DNA of 64,000 bases, from contig JAPYXD010000741.1 in assembly GCA_030998225.1 (NCBI GenBank), forward strand, positions 868,001 through 932,000, in the 5' to 3' direction. Positions 1 through 10,677 of the stretch are shown in pieces (positions within the stretch are counted from its first letter, which is position 1; the number at the start of each line of letters is the position of its first letter). The translations under genes were made by a program, and so were the position numbers. The notes under the pieces were generated by a model that saw only the letters and a program-made list of their open reading frames with translations, was not told the DNA's origin and did no database searches. Origin of the DNA: Diplolepis rosae (Eukaryota > Arthropoda > Insecta > Hymenoptera > Diplolepididae).

Positions 1-1235
1 CGATTGTTGTTTATATAATCTAACATTACAATTTTTTATAATGTGTCCTCGTTTTTTACAATAGTTGCATGTAACTTCAGATTTTTGTGGGTAATTTTGA
101 TTTGGTCTACTTATTTGCTGATTTCGCATTTCACGTTGTCTATTTTGATTTAAAAATTGTCTGTGATTTGCATACCTGTTGCGATCTAGATTTTCTTGTC
201 TATTATCATTATTTTTGTTTCTCGAAAAATTATTATTATTGTAATTATGGAATCTATTGCTGTTAGGATAATTAATTTTGTTACTTGAAAATTTATTGTA
301 ATTGTTGTTCCTGTTTCTTGAAAAATTGTTATTCGGATAGTTATTATCATCATAATTGTTATTTCTGTTTCCTAAAAAAAGGTTATTCCGGTAATTATTT
401 CTTGCAGAATTATTGTAAATATTTCCTTGTTGTTGGTAATTATTACTAAGCTGTTGATTTTACATATGAAAATTAAGGTTCTTTTTTCAGAAACTGCTTC
501 TTGGGCTTTAGTTAAATGATAACAATTTTCAGCAACATGATCCGGTTTTTTGCATATTATATAATTTATATTGTTATCTCGTGCAACATTGAACCGAGTT
601 GTTTTATTATTTTTATCATTTATAGATTCATCCGTTTTTAAATAATCTGAATTTTTATTTCTCCGTAGTGCGGAGGATGCTGCCAAATTTATTTCTACGT
701 TGATTGTATCATTGAAAACTTCTTTAAATGTTTCCTTTCTTTTTACCCGAGTTTCTAATTCAGGACGCAGACCGCGAATAAAGCATTGAATAACGTCTCT
801 TTGGAGGTTCCGTTTGAAGGTATTATCTACTTGTCCATTATTATTGAGTCTATGAGCGTCTTCGATTCTGTCGGCAATCTCCTTGATTCTAGCTGCAAAG
901 GAAAGTACGTTCTCTTTTTCCCTCATATAGGTATTCCCTAATTCTCCTTGTAACTGATACACACTTTTTGCTGGAGCGTATACTCTTTTGAGTTTTTCGA
1001 TTAATTCCTCGATATTATTATAAGTCGATCCAAAGATACATTTTCTCGCTTCTCCTGATAATTTACTTCTCAATAATCGTGCTAAATTTTCTTGAGCTGC
1101 GGGTGTTGGCAGCATTGCCTTTGCCTCATAACATCTTTCAATAAAATGTGATAATGGAATGTTACTTTCATCAAATAAGGGTACTACTTCTAACGCGTCG
1201 CGTAAGGATACTCGTTGATTATTAGGTAGGACCAT
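1..1235 (-). pseudogene. Ty3/gypsy gag (capsid and nucleocapsid region), broken
   Basis: Gag polyprotein of an LTR retrotransposon, read leftward off the window edge. Residues from the ATG at 1235 begin VSLRDALEVVP and give a retrotransposon capsid-type helical domain. A degenerate zinc knuckle follows near 530-570, where the first Cys is Tyr (reads YIICKKPDHVAENC). After a frameshift near 480 and an in-frame stop just beyond it, an Asn/Arg-rich low-complexity tract follows, then a perfect CCHC knuckle (CNYCKKRGHIIKNC) at about 22-66. It lies downstream of the 5' LTR at 2861-3953 on the same strand. It is homologous to the gag at 10678-12000 (shared LRDAL-VVP and NIPL--FI motifs). The frameshift and stop mean no full-length product from this copy. 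Family assignment is firm; lineage within Ty3/gypsy is not resolved. Confidence 0.85.
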
Positions 1236-1262
1236 TTCGTTGTTTATAATTGGATTAACGTT

Positions 1263-1673
1263 TTATTCAGGATTGTTGTAAACAATTCGTTCCATTTGTT
1301 CGTTGTCGGTACTATTATCAATTGATCCACAAATAATACTTGAATTAGTTTTTAAATTTGAATGAAGCCAATTATTCGAGTCAGATAAATTGCTTGTTCC
1401 GGCAGTTTTGAATTGTTCAAGCGTTAAGGTTTTCTCTAAAGAAATATTATCTAATTGCAAACTGATATTTGTTTTGTCTTTGTTAGAAATATTTTCGAAC
1501 TTATCTTTAGTTACCTGTTCCTTTACAGTAACTGTTCTTTTTGGTTTAAGGGGACCAGTTTGATTCTGTGCCACAAATTTTGCAAGTTCAGTATTTTTCT
1601 TAACTTGACTGCGTGTAATAGGATTTTCTTGAATTTGTGATTTCCGTAATTCACTGAGATTGGGTCCCGACAT
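1263..1673 (-). pseudogene. N-terminal part of the same gypsy gag
   Basis: This reading frame starts MSGPNLSEL and ends with a TAA at 1263-1265. It is in the same frame as the gag ATG at 1235, so the two look like one polyprotein split by a single stop. An ITRSQ motif near residue 20 matches ITRTQ at the start of the second gag copy at 10678, where the N-terminal and capsid parts form one frame. The segment is polar, rich in Lys, Asn and Ser, and has no recognisable enzyme domain. It would be the matrix-like leader of gag. Confidence 0.65.
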
Positions 1674-2830
1674 AGGTTATTATAAAATAAAATGTAATCA
1701 ATAAATGTGGTTGATAATTTGTTATTAGGAAATATGAATTTGTCTCAATGTTCCGAGTCAGGTAAATTTATAGTCATCAACCAAAATTCTTAAAATAATA
1801 TGCCTTAATTCTACCAATTTCAATGTGCTTACAGGAAAATACTCATTTAGAATTTTTGTTTCAAAATTATTCTTATTGAAACTAATTTTGGTCTTTGTCT
1901 TACCTGGGATACTTGAAGTATTTTTTACCTTATATACCATAATTGTCGAATGGTATGGGTCCTAAATGATTTTTAAATAATTGTTACAATCACGGAAATT
2001 TTTTTTTTTTATTATATTTTTTATTATACACACATAAACAAAATTATAAAATATACAGAATTTTAGTAATGCAAGATTGGACAAGCCTGAATCAAGCACA
2101 ACATCTTGGTCAATCTTTTGCATTTAAAAAATATTCTGTTAGTTAACAGAGTTGAAATAGAAGTTTCAAACAATACTGCATGAGAACTTGAATTTTGCCT
2201 TACCCAATTGATCGTAATCAAATGGTGACCGTTCAATGAATCTAAAAAGGACTTATAGTCTCGTGTACTGTTTTTTCTCGTTTTAACTCGAATTAAAACA
2301 TAGTTAACAGTATATAATTAAAGAAGTACGAGATTAGACAGGCATGACTCAAGCACAAAATCCTATATAATCCTTGTACCTTCAGAAATTCAGATAATAA
2401 AATTTCAAATAAAATAAGTCTTTTGATCACTTAGGTTAGCCTCAAGGTCAAATCCCTGCGTGACTCAACAGAATTTATTTTATTTTAACACAGTTTGTAC
2501 AAAATAACAAGAAATAAGGAAATTAAACAATTTTTCAAATAAAATAATTGTTTAATCACTTAGGTTAGCCTCAAGGTCAGATCCCTTTGTGATTTGACAA
2601 AATTATTTTATTTTAACAAGAAATGTGTGTAAAATTGCAAATAAAATAAAATGATTATTTAATCACTCAAGTTAGCCTCAAGGTCAAATCCTTTCGTGAT
2701 TTTATCAAATTTATTTTGTTTTAACAAAATATGTGTGAAATCAAACAAATTATAATTGTAATTGATTAATTTTTAATTCCTAGTAATTATAAAATTTCGA
2801 TATCCCATTCACTGACTTTGAGTTTTCCCG
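1674..2830 (-). repeat. Leader of the left gypsy element with degenerate tandem repeats
   Basis: Untranslated leader between the primer-binding site and gag. Three copies of a unit carrying TTAGGTTAGCCTCAAGGTCA start near 2431, 2560 and 2667. A second repeat type (GCAAGATTGGACAAGCCTGA and its variant) occurs near 2064 and 2318. No supported coding sequence is seen; a 60-codon minus-strand frame at 1758-1940 is probably chance. Confidence 0.6.
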
Positions 2831-2843
2831 GGCCGATGCACCA
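2831..2843 (-). promoter_or_regulatory. Probable primer-binding site, tRNA-Gly type
   Basis: On the minus strand this reads TGGTGCATCGGCC, matching the complement of the 3' end of insect tRNA-Gly(GCC) including CCA (from knowledge of that tRNA). It would prime minus-strand DNA synthesis. It sits 17 nt inside the 3' boundary of the LTR; such sites usually sit within a few nt. After one extra base the match continues with GGGAA. Confidence 0.55.
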
Positions 2844-2860
2844 AAAAAAGAGATTGGGTA

Positions 2861-3953
2861 TATTACGTCAGAAACTTAACACTTCTCTTCTTAAAAGATC
2901 TCCTCGTTTTATGTAAGGATCGGAAGGATCCTCTCTAAGGGATGAAGAATAGTCAGTGATTGAGAATGGTTAATGATATTCAATATATTTATTAACAATT
3001 AAATTGTCAAACGAGTAAGCACCATGGAATTGAAAATTGAATTGTATTTTTGAAGTAACCTTGTAATTACACTGGGTTGTAGCGTGCTTGATGATTAAAT
3101 GAGTCCATTAGAGCGAATGTGGTAACTTGAGTCTTCGTTTGTAATCTTTGAGATAGTTGTTTTTAAATAGGAAATTCTTAGTCCAGCTGGTTTATATAGT
3201 TGATTCTTTGATCCCAGTTTCGAAGAGGATTTGGAAGGCGATTTCCTTCACTTTTTACAGTCGTTGAACTCAGCGTCGAGTTAGAATTAGTCTGGCTAGC
3301 GGTAAAATCTGATGAGGCTGGACTAGGTTGGACTGAACTCGCTATGTAGAGATGATGGAACTGGACAAGACTCGCGTTGGTTACATTGTAAAAATCGGAC
3401 GTCGACTAACTGCCTGATCTGAACTCTATTGGAACTTTCACATTTTATAGGCCTTTGAAAGGTCACCTGTGGTAGGAGTAAAAAAACAAGGTGTACCACT
3501 TTTTCCATATTTGGTATTGAAGCTTAAGATCGGATGAGTTACCTTCTCTGATCACTTGCGCTCCGATGAAATCTATTACCTGGCATTAGTGTCGCAGTCA
3601 AATATATCAATTCTATTTTATCTGCTCTTCGATTTTAACGAAAAGATCAACTACTGTGGAAGTAAAAACAAGGTGTAGGATCTTTTCCGTATTTGGTATT
3701 GAAGCTTAAGGTCAAATGAGTTGCCTTCACTGATGACTCACGCTCTGATGAAATTTATTACCTGGCGTTAATGTCACAGCCAAATATATCAATTCTCTTT
3801 AAATCTGCCTTTCGATTTTAACGATCTTCTTATTTCTTATTAGATCTTGCTCTTGAGTCGATGTAATCAAGGACGTGGTGATGTTGCTTTGATCCCTTCA
3901 TTGGTTCCGTAATTTGTTTGTTACTCTAGGTGGTAGAGTCGCGGAACGTGACA
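2861..3953 (-). mobile_element. 5' LTR of the left gypsy element
   Basis: A long terminal repeat of about 1.09 kb, reading from TGTCACGTTCCGC (3953) to GACGTAATA (2861) on the minus strand. It is clearly the same repeat as 9331-10421, which runs from TGTCACGTCCCGC to GACGTAACA. It contains two roughly 175-bp U3 repeats (about 3480-3830) against three in the other copy. Flanks share only GTA, so no clean target duplication is seen, as expected if the element continues left to a second LTR beyond the window. Gag follows downstream on the same strand. Confidence 0.85.
3419..3449 (-). promoter_or_regulatory. LTR core promoter (TATA box and initiator)
   Basis: On the minus strand TATAAAAT (3449-3442) is followed by TCAG (3422-3419), with the initiator A 29 nt from the first T of the TATA box. 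The same spacing is found in the paired LTR at 9983-10016. Both fit the usual arthropod TATA/initiator layout. Confidence 0.5.
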
Positions 3954-4889
3954 GTACTTACAAACCTGCGGAGAATATGAAATTTACGGACATTGAAATA
4001 TGGTTTGTTGCTGCTTCTATTCTACAATCAGTAACGAGGGTAACGAGATTTCGACATAAGCATTACTCATCATCACCACATGATCATGCATTGAGATTGA
4101 CCAATCCAAAACATACTAACGATCATCTAAAAAAGGCGCAAAATTAAAAAACAGGAAAACAGTTGCTTAATGTGTGCATCTAGTAAAATTATCGCCATCA
4201 CATCAAGCTCACCTATGATGTTAAAGTTATAAATTCACCACGAGTGTGTTACGAACTCACTGATGAAGATCATAAAGCCACGATCATATGATACGTCATA
4301 TCGAGTGCGTATCTAGCTCACATTGTAAAACTCGTCATGTGATTTTGGAATGAAAATCTCAAATGTTATCTGGGAAGGAACTGTAATTTGAATCTATTTT
4401 TTTATGTGAACTAACGTTTCAAGCTTATAGAATGTAGCCAAAAAGAAATTGCAAATTATTAAAAGATTTAATTAGGAATCTACTTTATCAATGTATAAAT
4501 TCATGACAATTTATTCCTTCAGGTAAAATACTAATTTGAAATTTACTAAAAGATATTCATACACTCTTTTATTTTGAATCAATTCTAAAAAGCTAAGGTA
4601 TCAATTTACATGATAGGTATTTCAATTTATTCACAACGTATTTCAACAGTAACTTAAAAAACATTACTATCTTACTTTCACAAAAAAAATATATATATTT
4701 ATTCTTTTGAAACATATTTTTAACTTCATAAACTTTGAACCAATCTCATTTACAAAAACTGCAACTTAACTTGTAATCAACTTCAGATATGTGATTATAT
4801 TATAAATTTAACAATTCAATTTAGTCAAACCACTGCTAATCAGAATTCAAAATTCTAGAAATGTTCTGTTTTACAGACGCGATTACGTA
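3954..4889. other. Unassigned AT-rich DNA
   Basis: Between the left LTR and the next repeat I see no recognisable gene, RNA or element. A 77-codon frame at 3914-4147 overlaps the LTR end and has no recognisable domain. Confidence 0.4.
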
Positions 4890-5849
4890 TTCAGATATGT
4901 ATTTTATTAATAACTTTGCGCACATTTTCCAAATGAACAAATTTATCTTCGAATATGTAAAACGTTACACTTATTTTTATAAACAGGAAGTTTATATCAA
5001 AATGAAAAATCACAAAATTTCAGAACTACCGTTTATATTTTATCAAATCAATTCACAAGAGAAAACTTGTATTAAATTTACCGGTTTAAATTTATAATCT
5101 TGTCTATTTAAACAAAATATTCGATGTTTAGTTTGAATGTTATTATGTTTATGTTTATTCAGAAAATCAATTACAGAATATACATTATTCTTATGTAATA
5201 ATGATCCTTTTGAATTTTGGAAGGAAGAATAGTTAGTTTAATGTAGATTAACATGGTTGTAAGTTAAATTAGGATATAAATGAACCATATTGTAGTTTAA
5301 CTTTTTCATTATTTAAATTTAACGAAATCTGTAAAAATAATTGTTTAAATAATGAATTTTCAACGTATTTTATTTAAGAATATACATATAGCGCCATCTC
5401 TTGGAAAATCGATGAACTTGGAAAAATTCCGCAACTCCTACAAGGCCCAACCTAATGAGTCAGCCCTTAGAATTTTCTCCTACTATTGCGGAGGCGTAAC
5501 TAGTCACTATAGATATTCAACCAATCATTAAACTAAAACTAGTGCTCTTGACTCCCCTGAATGATTCTCAAGTAGAAAGGGAAAAGAGGAAAATACATAA
5601 AAGCTATGCATTTTCATTTTTAACTTAGTTCTTTTCATACACTAACTTCTAGGCGATCAAAAAAAAATTTACAATTTTTACAAACTTAGTTCTTCTTACG
5701 CAACTGTTTACAAAAATCGGTCAAAAATCTTTAAAATTTCAAAGGTTACGGAGTTTTTACAAGTTTTAACAACATTTTTTCAATAGGTCCTCTCGATGTT
5801 TCTCAGGGTTTTCCAAATTCATTCGATATCCCAGGCTTTTTTTTACAAG

Positions 5850-7574
5850 TGTTACGCCCTCAATGCTCAAGTAGTTTGGTCACTAAATGTTTTTAAGTTA
5901 ACGCCCATGCGTTATAACTTAGGAATCTAGGCCTATTAACCGTAAAAACGATTGCGCAATTACTCGAAGAATCGCAAAAGTATTTTTCTTAACTGTGAAG
6001 GGTCGAGAACAAACCAGGACGACCATACAAATTTAGAAACACCCTTAAAGGTCCAATATGATTGGCAAGAACCATCAAGCAGAAGTACTATCACAATTCA
6101 ACACCTTGCGCAATGAACAAAATTGATGTCCAGAGCGTAGAAAGTTGAATAATTTTGGTATTGCTAAATAAGCAAAGTTATAAACAATTAGTTTTAATGG
6201 GCATTTGCCAGCAATACACAATGAACGAAATCAATGTCCAGAGTGTAGTGCGTTTTTGAAAGGGCAAACATATCGAATAATTATTAAATAAACAATATTA
6301 TAACAAATATATCAAATAGACAATCAAAAGCAATACACAATGAACGAAATCAATGTCCAGAGTGTAGTGCGATATTGAAAGGGGAAGAAGATCAAATAAT
6401 TTGATATTATTAAATAAACAATATTATAAACAAATAAATATAATAGACATTCAAAGCAACACACAATGAACGAAATCAATGTCCAGAGTGTAGTGCGTTA
6501 TTGAAAGGGTAAAAAGGTCGAATAATTATTAAATAAACAATATTATAAACAAATAAATCAAATAAACGTTCAGAAGCAATACAAAATGAACAAAATCAAT
6601 GTCCAGAGTGTAGTGCATTATTGAAAGGGTAAAAATATCGAATAATTATTAAATAAACAATTATAAACAAATAAATCAAATAGACATTCAGAAGCAATAC
6701 ACAATGAACGAAATCAATGTTCAGAGTGTAGTGCGTTATTGAAAGGGTAAAAAGATCAAATAATTTGATATTATCAAATAAACAATATTATAAACAAAGA
6801 TATCTAATAAACATTCAGAAGCAATACACAATGAACGAAATCAATGTTCAGAGTGTAGTGCGTTATTGAAAGGGTAAAAAGATCAAATAATTTGATATTA
6901 TCAAATAAACAATATTATAAACAAATAACCTTTGAAAAACAATTACAAGCAATACACAATGAACGAAATTGATGTCCAGAGTGTAATGCGTTGTAAGAAA
7001 AAGATTGAATGATTTCGATTTTGTTAAATAACAATATTATAAACCAATCCTTGAAAAATATTTAAAAGCAATACACAATGAACGAAATTAATGTCCAGAG
7101 TGTAATGCGTTGTTGAACAAAATAAAAATCAATTAAACATTAGGATATACCAATTTATTGTAAAGGTTCTTAGGAAAAGAAAAGCCTTGCATATACTGTT
7201 GAACTTACTTGAAATTTATTTGAAACTGTTGATCAATTAAATACACCTCGCTGAATGGTCGAAATTAACACTTTATTTATAAACTGGGCACAATTTCAAC
7301 TAAATACTTTTTAAATGAAAAAAAAATCGAGAATAAAAGTTTGAAAATAATTAGACCAAGTCTGAAGAAAATTCTAAAATCTATAGTCATTCTAAGTGCA
7401 GTGTCTTAGGATTGGGAGAGCGACCCTCCTTGCATATTTGTCTCTAGGTCAGTTGCATACGAATGCTTATTTCCTGTATATACTGGATTTTTAGAATTTT
7501 CTCACGAATTACTATTTTCTATTGGCTACTTAAAAATAAAAATAACATATCTTAAATTTATGTAGGATGTAACA
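5850..7574 (+). mobile_element. Solo-LTR-like insertion inside copy A
   Basis: A 1,725-bp insertion with termini TGTTAC and GTAACA, so TG...CA ends as in LTRs. It is flanked by CAAG at 5846-5849 and 7575-7578. Copy B at 13628-13633 shows the unoccupied site ACAAGG with a single CAAG. A solo LTR of a Ty3/gypsy- or Bel-type element is the simplest reading. It holds no supported gene; most of it is the tandem array at 6111-7135. Confidence 0.7.
6111..7135 (+). repeat. Nine-unit tandem array, 108-128 bp period
   Basis: Units begin at the word CAATGAACGAAAT at 6111, 6219, 6338, 6464, 6584, 6702, 6829, 6957 and 7076. Each continues with TCAATGTCCAGAGTGTAGTG and an AT-rich tail that varies in length. 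Length variation comes mainly from the ATTATTAAATAAACAATAT segment. There are no unique spacers, so this is not a CRISPR array. Confidence 0.9.
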
Positions 7575-8082
7575 CAAGGAATTTTACAACCGAAAATAAA
7601 AAGTAAGTCGAATTTTAAATCACTGTGTCTCTACATCTTTCTACCTTGTCTCTACATATATTTTAATTGAATAATTTTATTAAAAATGTTTGGGTGCTGG
7701 TAATCATCCCAGTACCAACATTTGTATATTTGTTTCCTTCCAATCCAAATCTTTAGAATTAAGGACAAAGTGGCGTGCTCCCTTGTATGGAAATAATACA
7801 CAGTGCGGCCACTACCATGTATTTTAGGAGGGTACTTAAAAAAGTGAAAATGAGCATCAGCGCCACCAAGTTTTGATAGCAAGAACTAATATCAATGCAA
7901 ACGAAACCCCCGCCCCCCCAACCCGATGTATTCTAAAGAGCGGAAAATTTTGAAATATATTGTATGAAATCCATTTCATAAATTTAAATGATTAAAAGTT
8001 GAAAATAATTTGTGAAAGAATAAAAATACAACAAGAATTTTAAAATATGAATCACAATGAACAGTTAAATACTGTACTATTA

Positions 8083-8402
8083 CACGGAGAAAAATAGTTG
8101 AAGTAATTTTACTCAACTCTGTCGATTAAACTTGGGACTTAAGGCCATTTGAACATTTATTAAATCCTATTCGGATAAAATGGATTTGATAAATACCTAA
8201 TTCACCCAAAGTGAATATCAATAAGCGTTACATAGGAAATAGTAAGGAGTTGAATAACACGTTGTCGACGACAGGGCATCACAATGCATCAGTGGGTTAA
8301 ACTGAAATGTATAAATATATCACCGACGCTTGAGGTGCTTCAAACAGTAGTTGAGTAAAATAAGCATCGGCTGTATTATTTCAACTGGCAATGATATGGT
8401 TG
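8083..8402 (+). mobile_element. 5' end of a TACACGGAGA fold-back element, truncated
   Basis: It begins TA-CACGGAGAAAAATAG and matches, in reverse, the ends at 41457 and 63975. Interior words GTTGAGTAAAAT and ATTTTACTCAAC alternate in both orientations. Similarity to the copies at about 41040-41457 and 61290-61450 ends near 8402, and no closing CTCCGTG end follows. It lies within the second insertion in repeat copy A. Confidence 0.65.
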
Positions 8403-8575
8403 CTATGCTTACAACAGCTTAAAAATAACATCGGTAGCGACAATATTGCCACCACTTGTTGATAGCAAACATTATAATTCGTTCCCCTTTTCTCCTATAT
8501 GAGTGGACCCACTATGGAATAGTACGACTTTGTCCGAAATTCGCCGTGTTCTACCCATTTTTTATATTTTTCACT

Positions 8576-9330
8576 TGATTTTATATTATATTGGTTGAGA
8601 ATAGTTTAAGAACAGATTTCCCGAGTTATTGGAATTAATTTTCCAGACTCAAAACAAAAATAATAACTGTATTCTCGTCAAGAATATAATTATAAATTTT
8701 ATAAATAAATTTTATCTTGTGTGTGCAGGCGTCACATAAGAGATTTTAATTTTTGAAGGTCCCGGAGGGATAACTGTTCAATGTAATTATTCGCCTCCAA
8801 ATTTGTGCATTCTTCCTTATTTCTCTCTATTTTTCTCTATTATTTATTTAAACTCATATTGATTTTAAAGTGAAGTTTTTCTAATTATCGACATAATCGA
8901 CCGAAATGATTTGGAAAAATTTGTATACTAAACAAAACTTTACAAATTTTACCAAATTTACGAAATCGAACAAAATTTCACATTTTCAAATTTTCAAAAT
9001 TTTCTAAATCAAACAAAATTTTACAAATTTTATAAACTTTACAGAATTTTACAAATTATACAAAATTTTTAAATCAATTTTTTTTTATAAATTTTGCAAA
9101 TTTAACAAACTAAACAAATTTTACAAAATCTTACAAACATTACAAATTGAGAAATTTTCTAAATTGAAAAAAAATTTCTAAAACAAACGAATTTTTATAA
9201 ATTTTACAAATTTAACAAATCAAACAAAATTTCACAAAATTTTAAATGGGATTACAAAAATCCTAGATTACAAAATTCTAAAAAGGAATCAAAAAGAATC
9301 CTAAATTCATACCAAATTTTTCAAATGGAT
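8576..9330 (+). repeat. A-rich, TTTACAAA-type simple-sequence leader
   Basis: From about 8930 the sequence is dominated by variants of AAATTTTACAAATTT and AAAATCCTAAATT. The same texture resumes immediately after the solo LTR at 10422 and runs to the gag start at 10678. I infer it is the leader of the second gypsy element, split by the LTR insertion. Nothing recognisable is seen in 8576-8929. Confidence 0.45.
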
Positions 9331-9982
9331 TGTCACGTCCCGCGACTCTACCACCTAGAGTAATAAACAAATTAAGGAACCAATGAGGGGATCAAGGCAA
9401 CATTACCACGTCCTTAATTATATCGACTGAACAGCAAGATCTAACAAGAAATATGAAGATCGTTAAAATCGAAAGGCAAATCTAAATAGATATATTTGGC
9501 TGTGACATTAACGCCAAGCAATAAATTTCATCGGAACGTGACTCATCGGTGAAGGCAACCCATTTGACCTTAAGCTTCAATACCAAATACGGAAAAGATC
9601 CTACACCTTGTTTTTACTTCCACAGTAGTTGACCTTTCCGTTAGAATCGAAAAGCAGATAAAATAGACTTGATATATTTGACTATGACACTAATGCCAGG
9701 TAATAAATTTCATCGAAGTATAAGTGATCAGAGAAGGCAACTAATCCGATCTTGAATACCAAATATGGAAAAGATGATACACCTTGTTTTTACTTCCACA
9801 GTAGTTGACCTTTTCGTTAGAATCGAATAACAGATAAAATAGACTGCGACATTAGTGCCAGGTAATAAATTTCATTGGAGCACAAGTCATCAGAGAAGGC
9901 AACTCATCCGATCTTAATACGAAATATGGAAAAGGTGGTACATCTTGTTTTTACTCCCACCATAGGTGACCTTTCAAAGTTC

Positions 9983-10016
9983 TATAAAAAGCGAAAGTTC
10001 CAATAGAGATCAGTTC
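9983..10016 (+). promoter_or_regulatory. Core promoter in the solo LTR
   Basis: TATAAAAA at 9983-9990 and TCAGTT at 10010-10015 place the initiator A 29 nt downstream. The paired LTR at 2861-3953 keeps the same arrangement. AGTCAACGTGCG about 20 nt further on could be a downstream promoter element. Confidence 0.5.
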
Positions 10017-10289
10017 AGTTAGTAGTCAACGTGCGATTTCTACAATGTAACCAACGCGAGTCAAGTCCAGTACCATCATCTCTACCAAGAATCAACTAGA
10101 TCAACCGTCTACTACGAATTTCCCATCAAGTAAGTACTATCTCAAAGATTACAACGAAGACTCAACTTCGCTCCACTGGACTCAACAAATCATCAAGCAA
10201 ATTTCACTCAGGGTAATTACAAAGGTACATCTAAATTTCAATTCGGTTTCCAATTCCATGGTGTTTATTCGTTTCACAATTTTATTGTC

Positions 10290-10295
10290 AATAAA
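10290..10295 (+). terminator. LTR polyadenylation signal
   Basis: AATAAA in the R/U5 part of the solo LTR, about 280 nt downstream of the predicted start site. Several AATAAA words occur in this AT-rich DNA, so the assignment rests on position only. Confidence 0.3.
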
Positions 10296-10677
10296 CATAC
10301 TTTATATCAATAACAATTCTCAATCACTGACTTCTCCTCATCCCTTAGAGAGGATCCTTTCGATCCTTACATAAAACGAGGAATCTTTTAAGAAGAGAAA
10401 TGTTACGTTTCTGACGTAACAGGATCAAAAGAATCCAAATTCTAAATTCTAAAATTGTAAAATTCAATAGAAATGATAAAAATCCCAATCTCTAAATTTA
10501 AAAAAAAAGGGTTAAATAAATCCTATATTTATACTAAATTCTTAAATGGATTAAAACAATCCGAATTTTAAATGTTCTAAATTTCAATAGGAACAATATA
10601 AATTTTATTTACAAAATTCTTTAAAGGATCACGAAAATCCAAAATCCAAATTATTGAAATCATTAAAAGAATTACGT

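Larger units (their letters stand above)
4890..8575 (+). repeat. Dispersed repeat, copy A, interrupted twice
   Basis: This matches copy B at 12672-13905 over three blocks: about 4890-5849, 7579-7795 and 8518-8575. Landmarks are GCGCCATCTCTTGGAAAATC (near 5390 and 13170) and CTACTATTGCGGAGGCGTAA. The two gaps relative to copy B are 5850-7578 and about 7796-8517, so copy A received two insertions (or copy B lost them). The repeat body has no conserved reading frame: the frame at 4861-5097 is shifted in copy B. The class of the underlying repeat is unknown. Confidence 0.7.
9331..10421 (+). mobile_element. Solo LTR of the gypsy family, nested
   Basis: A 1,091-bp LTR from TGTCACGTCC to GACGTAACA, in the opposite orientation to the LTR at 2861-3953. 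It is flanked by GGAT on both sides (9327-9330 and 10422-10425), a 4-bp target duplication. No primer-binding site follows, which argues for a solo LTR rather than the 5' LTR of the adjoining gag. Three diverged copies of a roughly 175-bp U3 unit (with ACCTTGTTTTTACTTCCACA) occupy about 9490-9975. Confidence 0.85.

Noticed and set aside
3720..3760. CTGATGA in the left LTR resembling a hammerhead core
   Set aside because: No complementary helix II followed by GAAA, and the solo LTR does not preserve the word.
4861..5097. 78-codon open frame
   Set aside because: The same sequence in copy B (12672 onward) carries indels that break the frame, so it is not conserved as protein.
6111..7135. Regularly spaced repeats suggesting a CRISPR-like array
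   Set aside because: Units are contiguous, over 100 bp and diverged, with no unique spacers; it is an ordinary tandem array inside an insertion in a eukaryotic genome.
7796..8517. hAT-like insertion (AGTGCGGCCACT and AGTGGGTCCACT ends) in repeat copy A
   Set aside because: The ends match only partly and the flanks do not form a clear 8-bp target duplication, so the insertion type remains undetermined.
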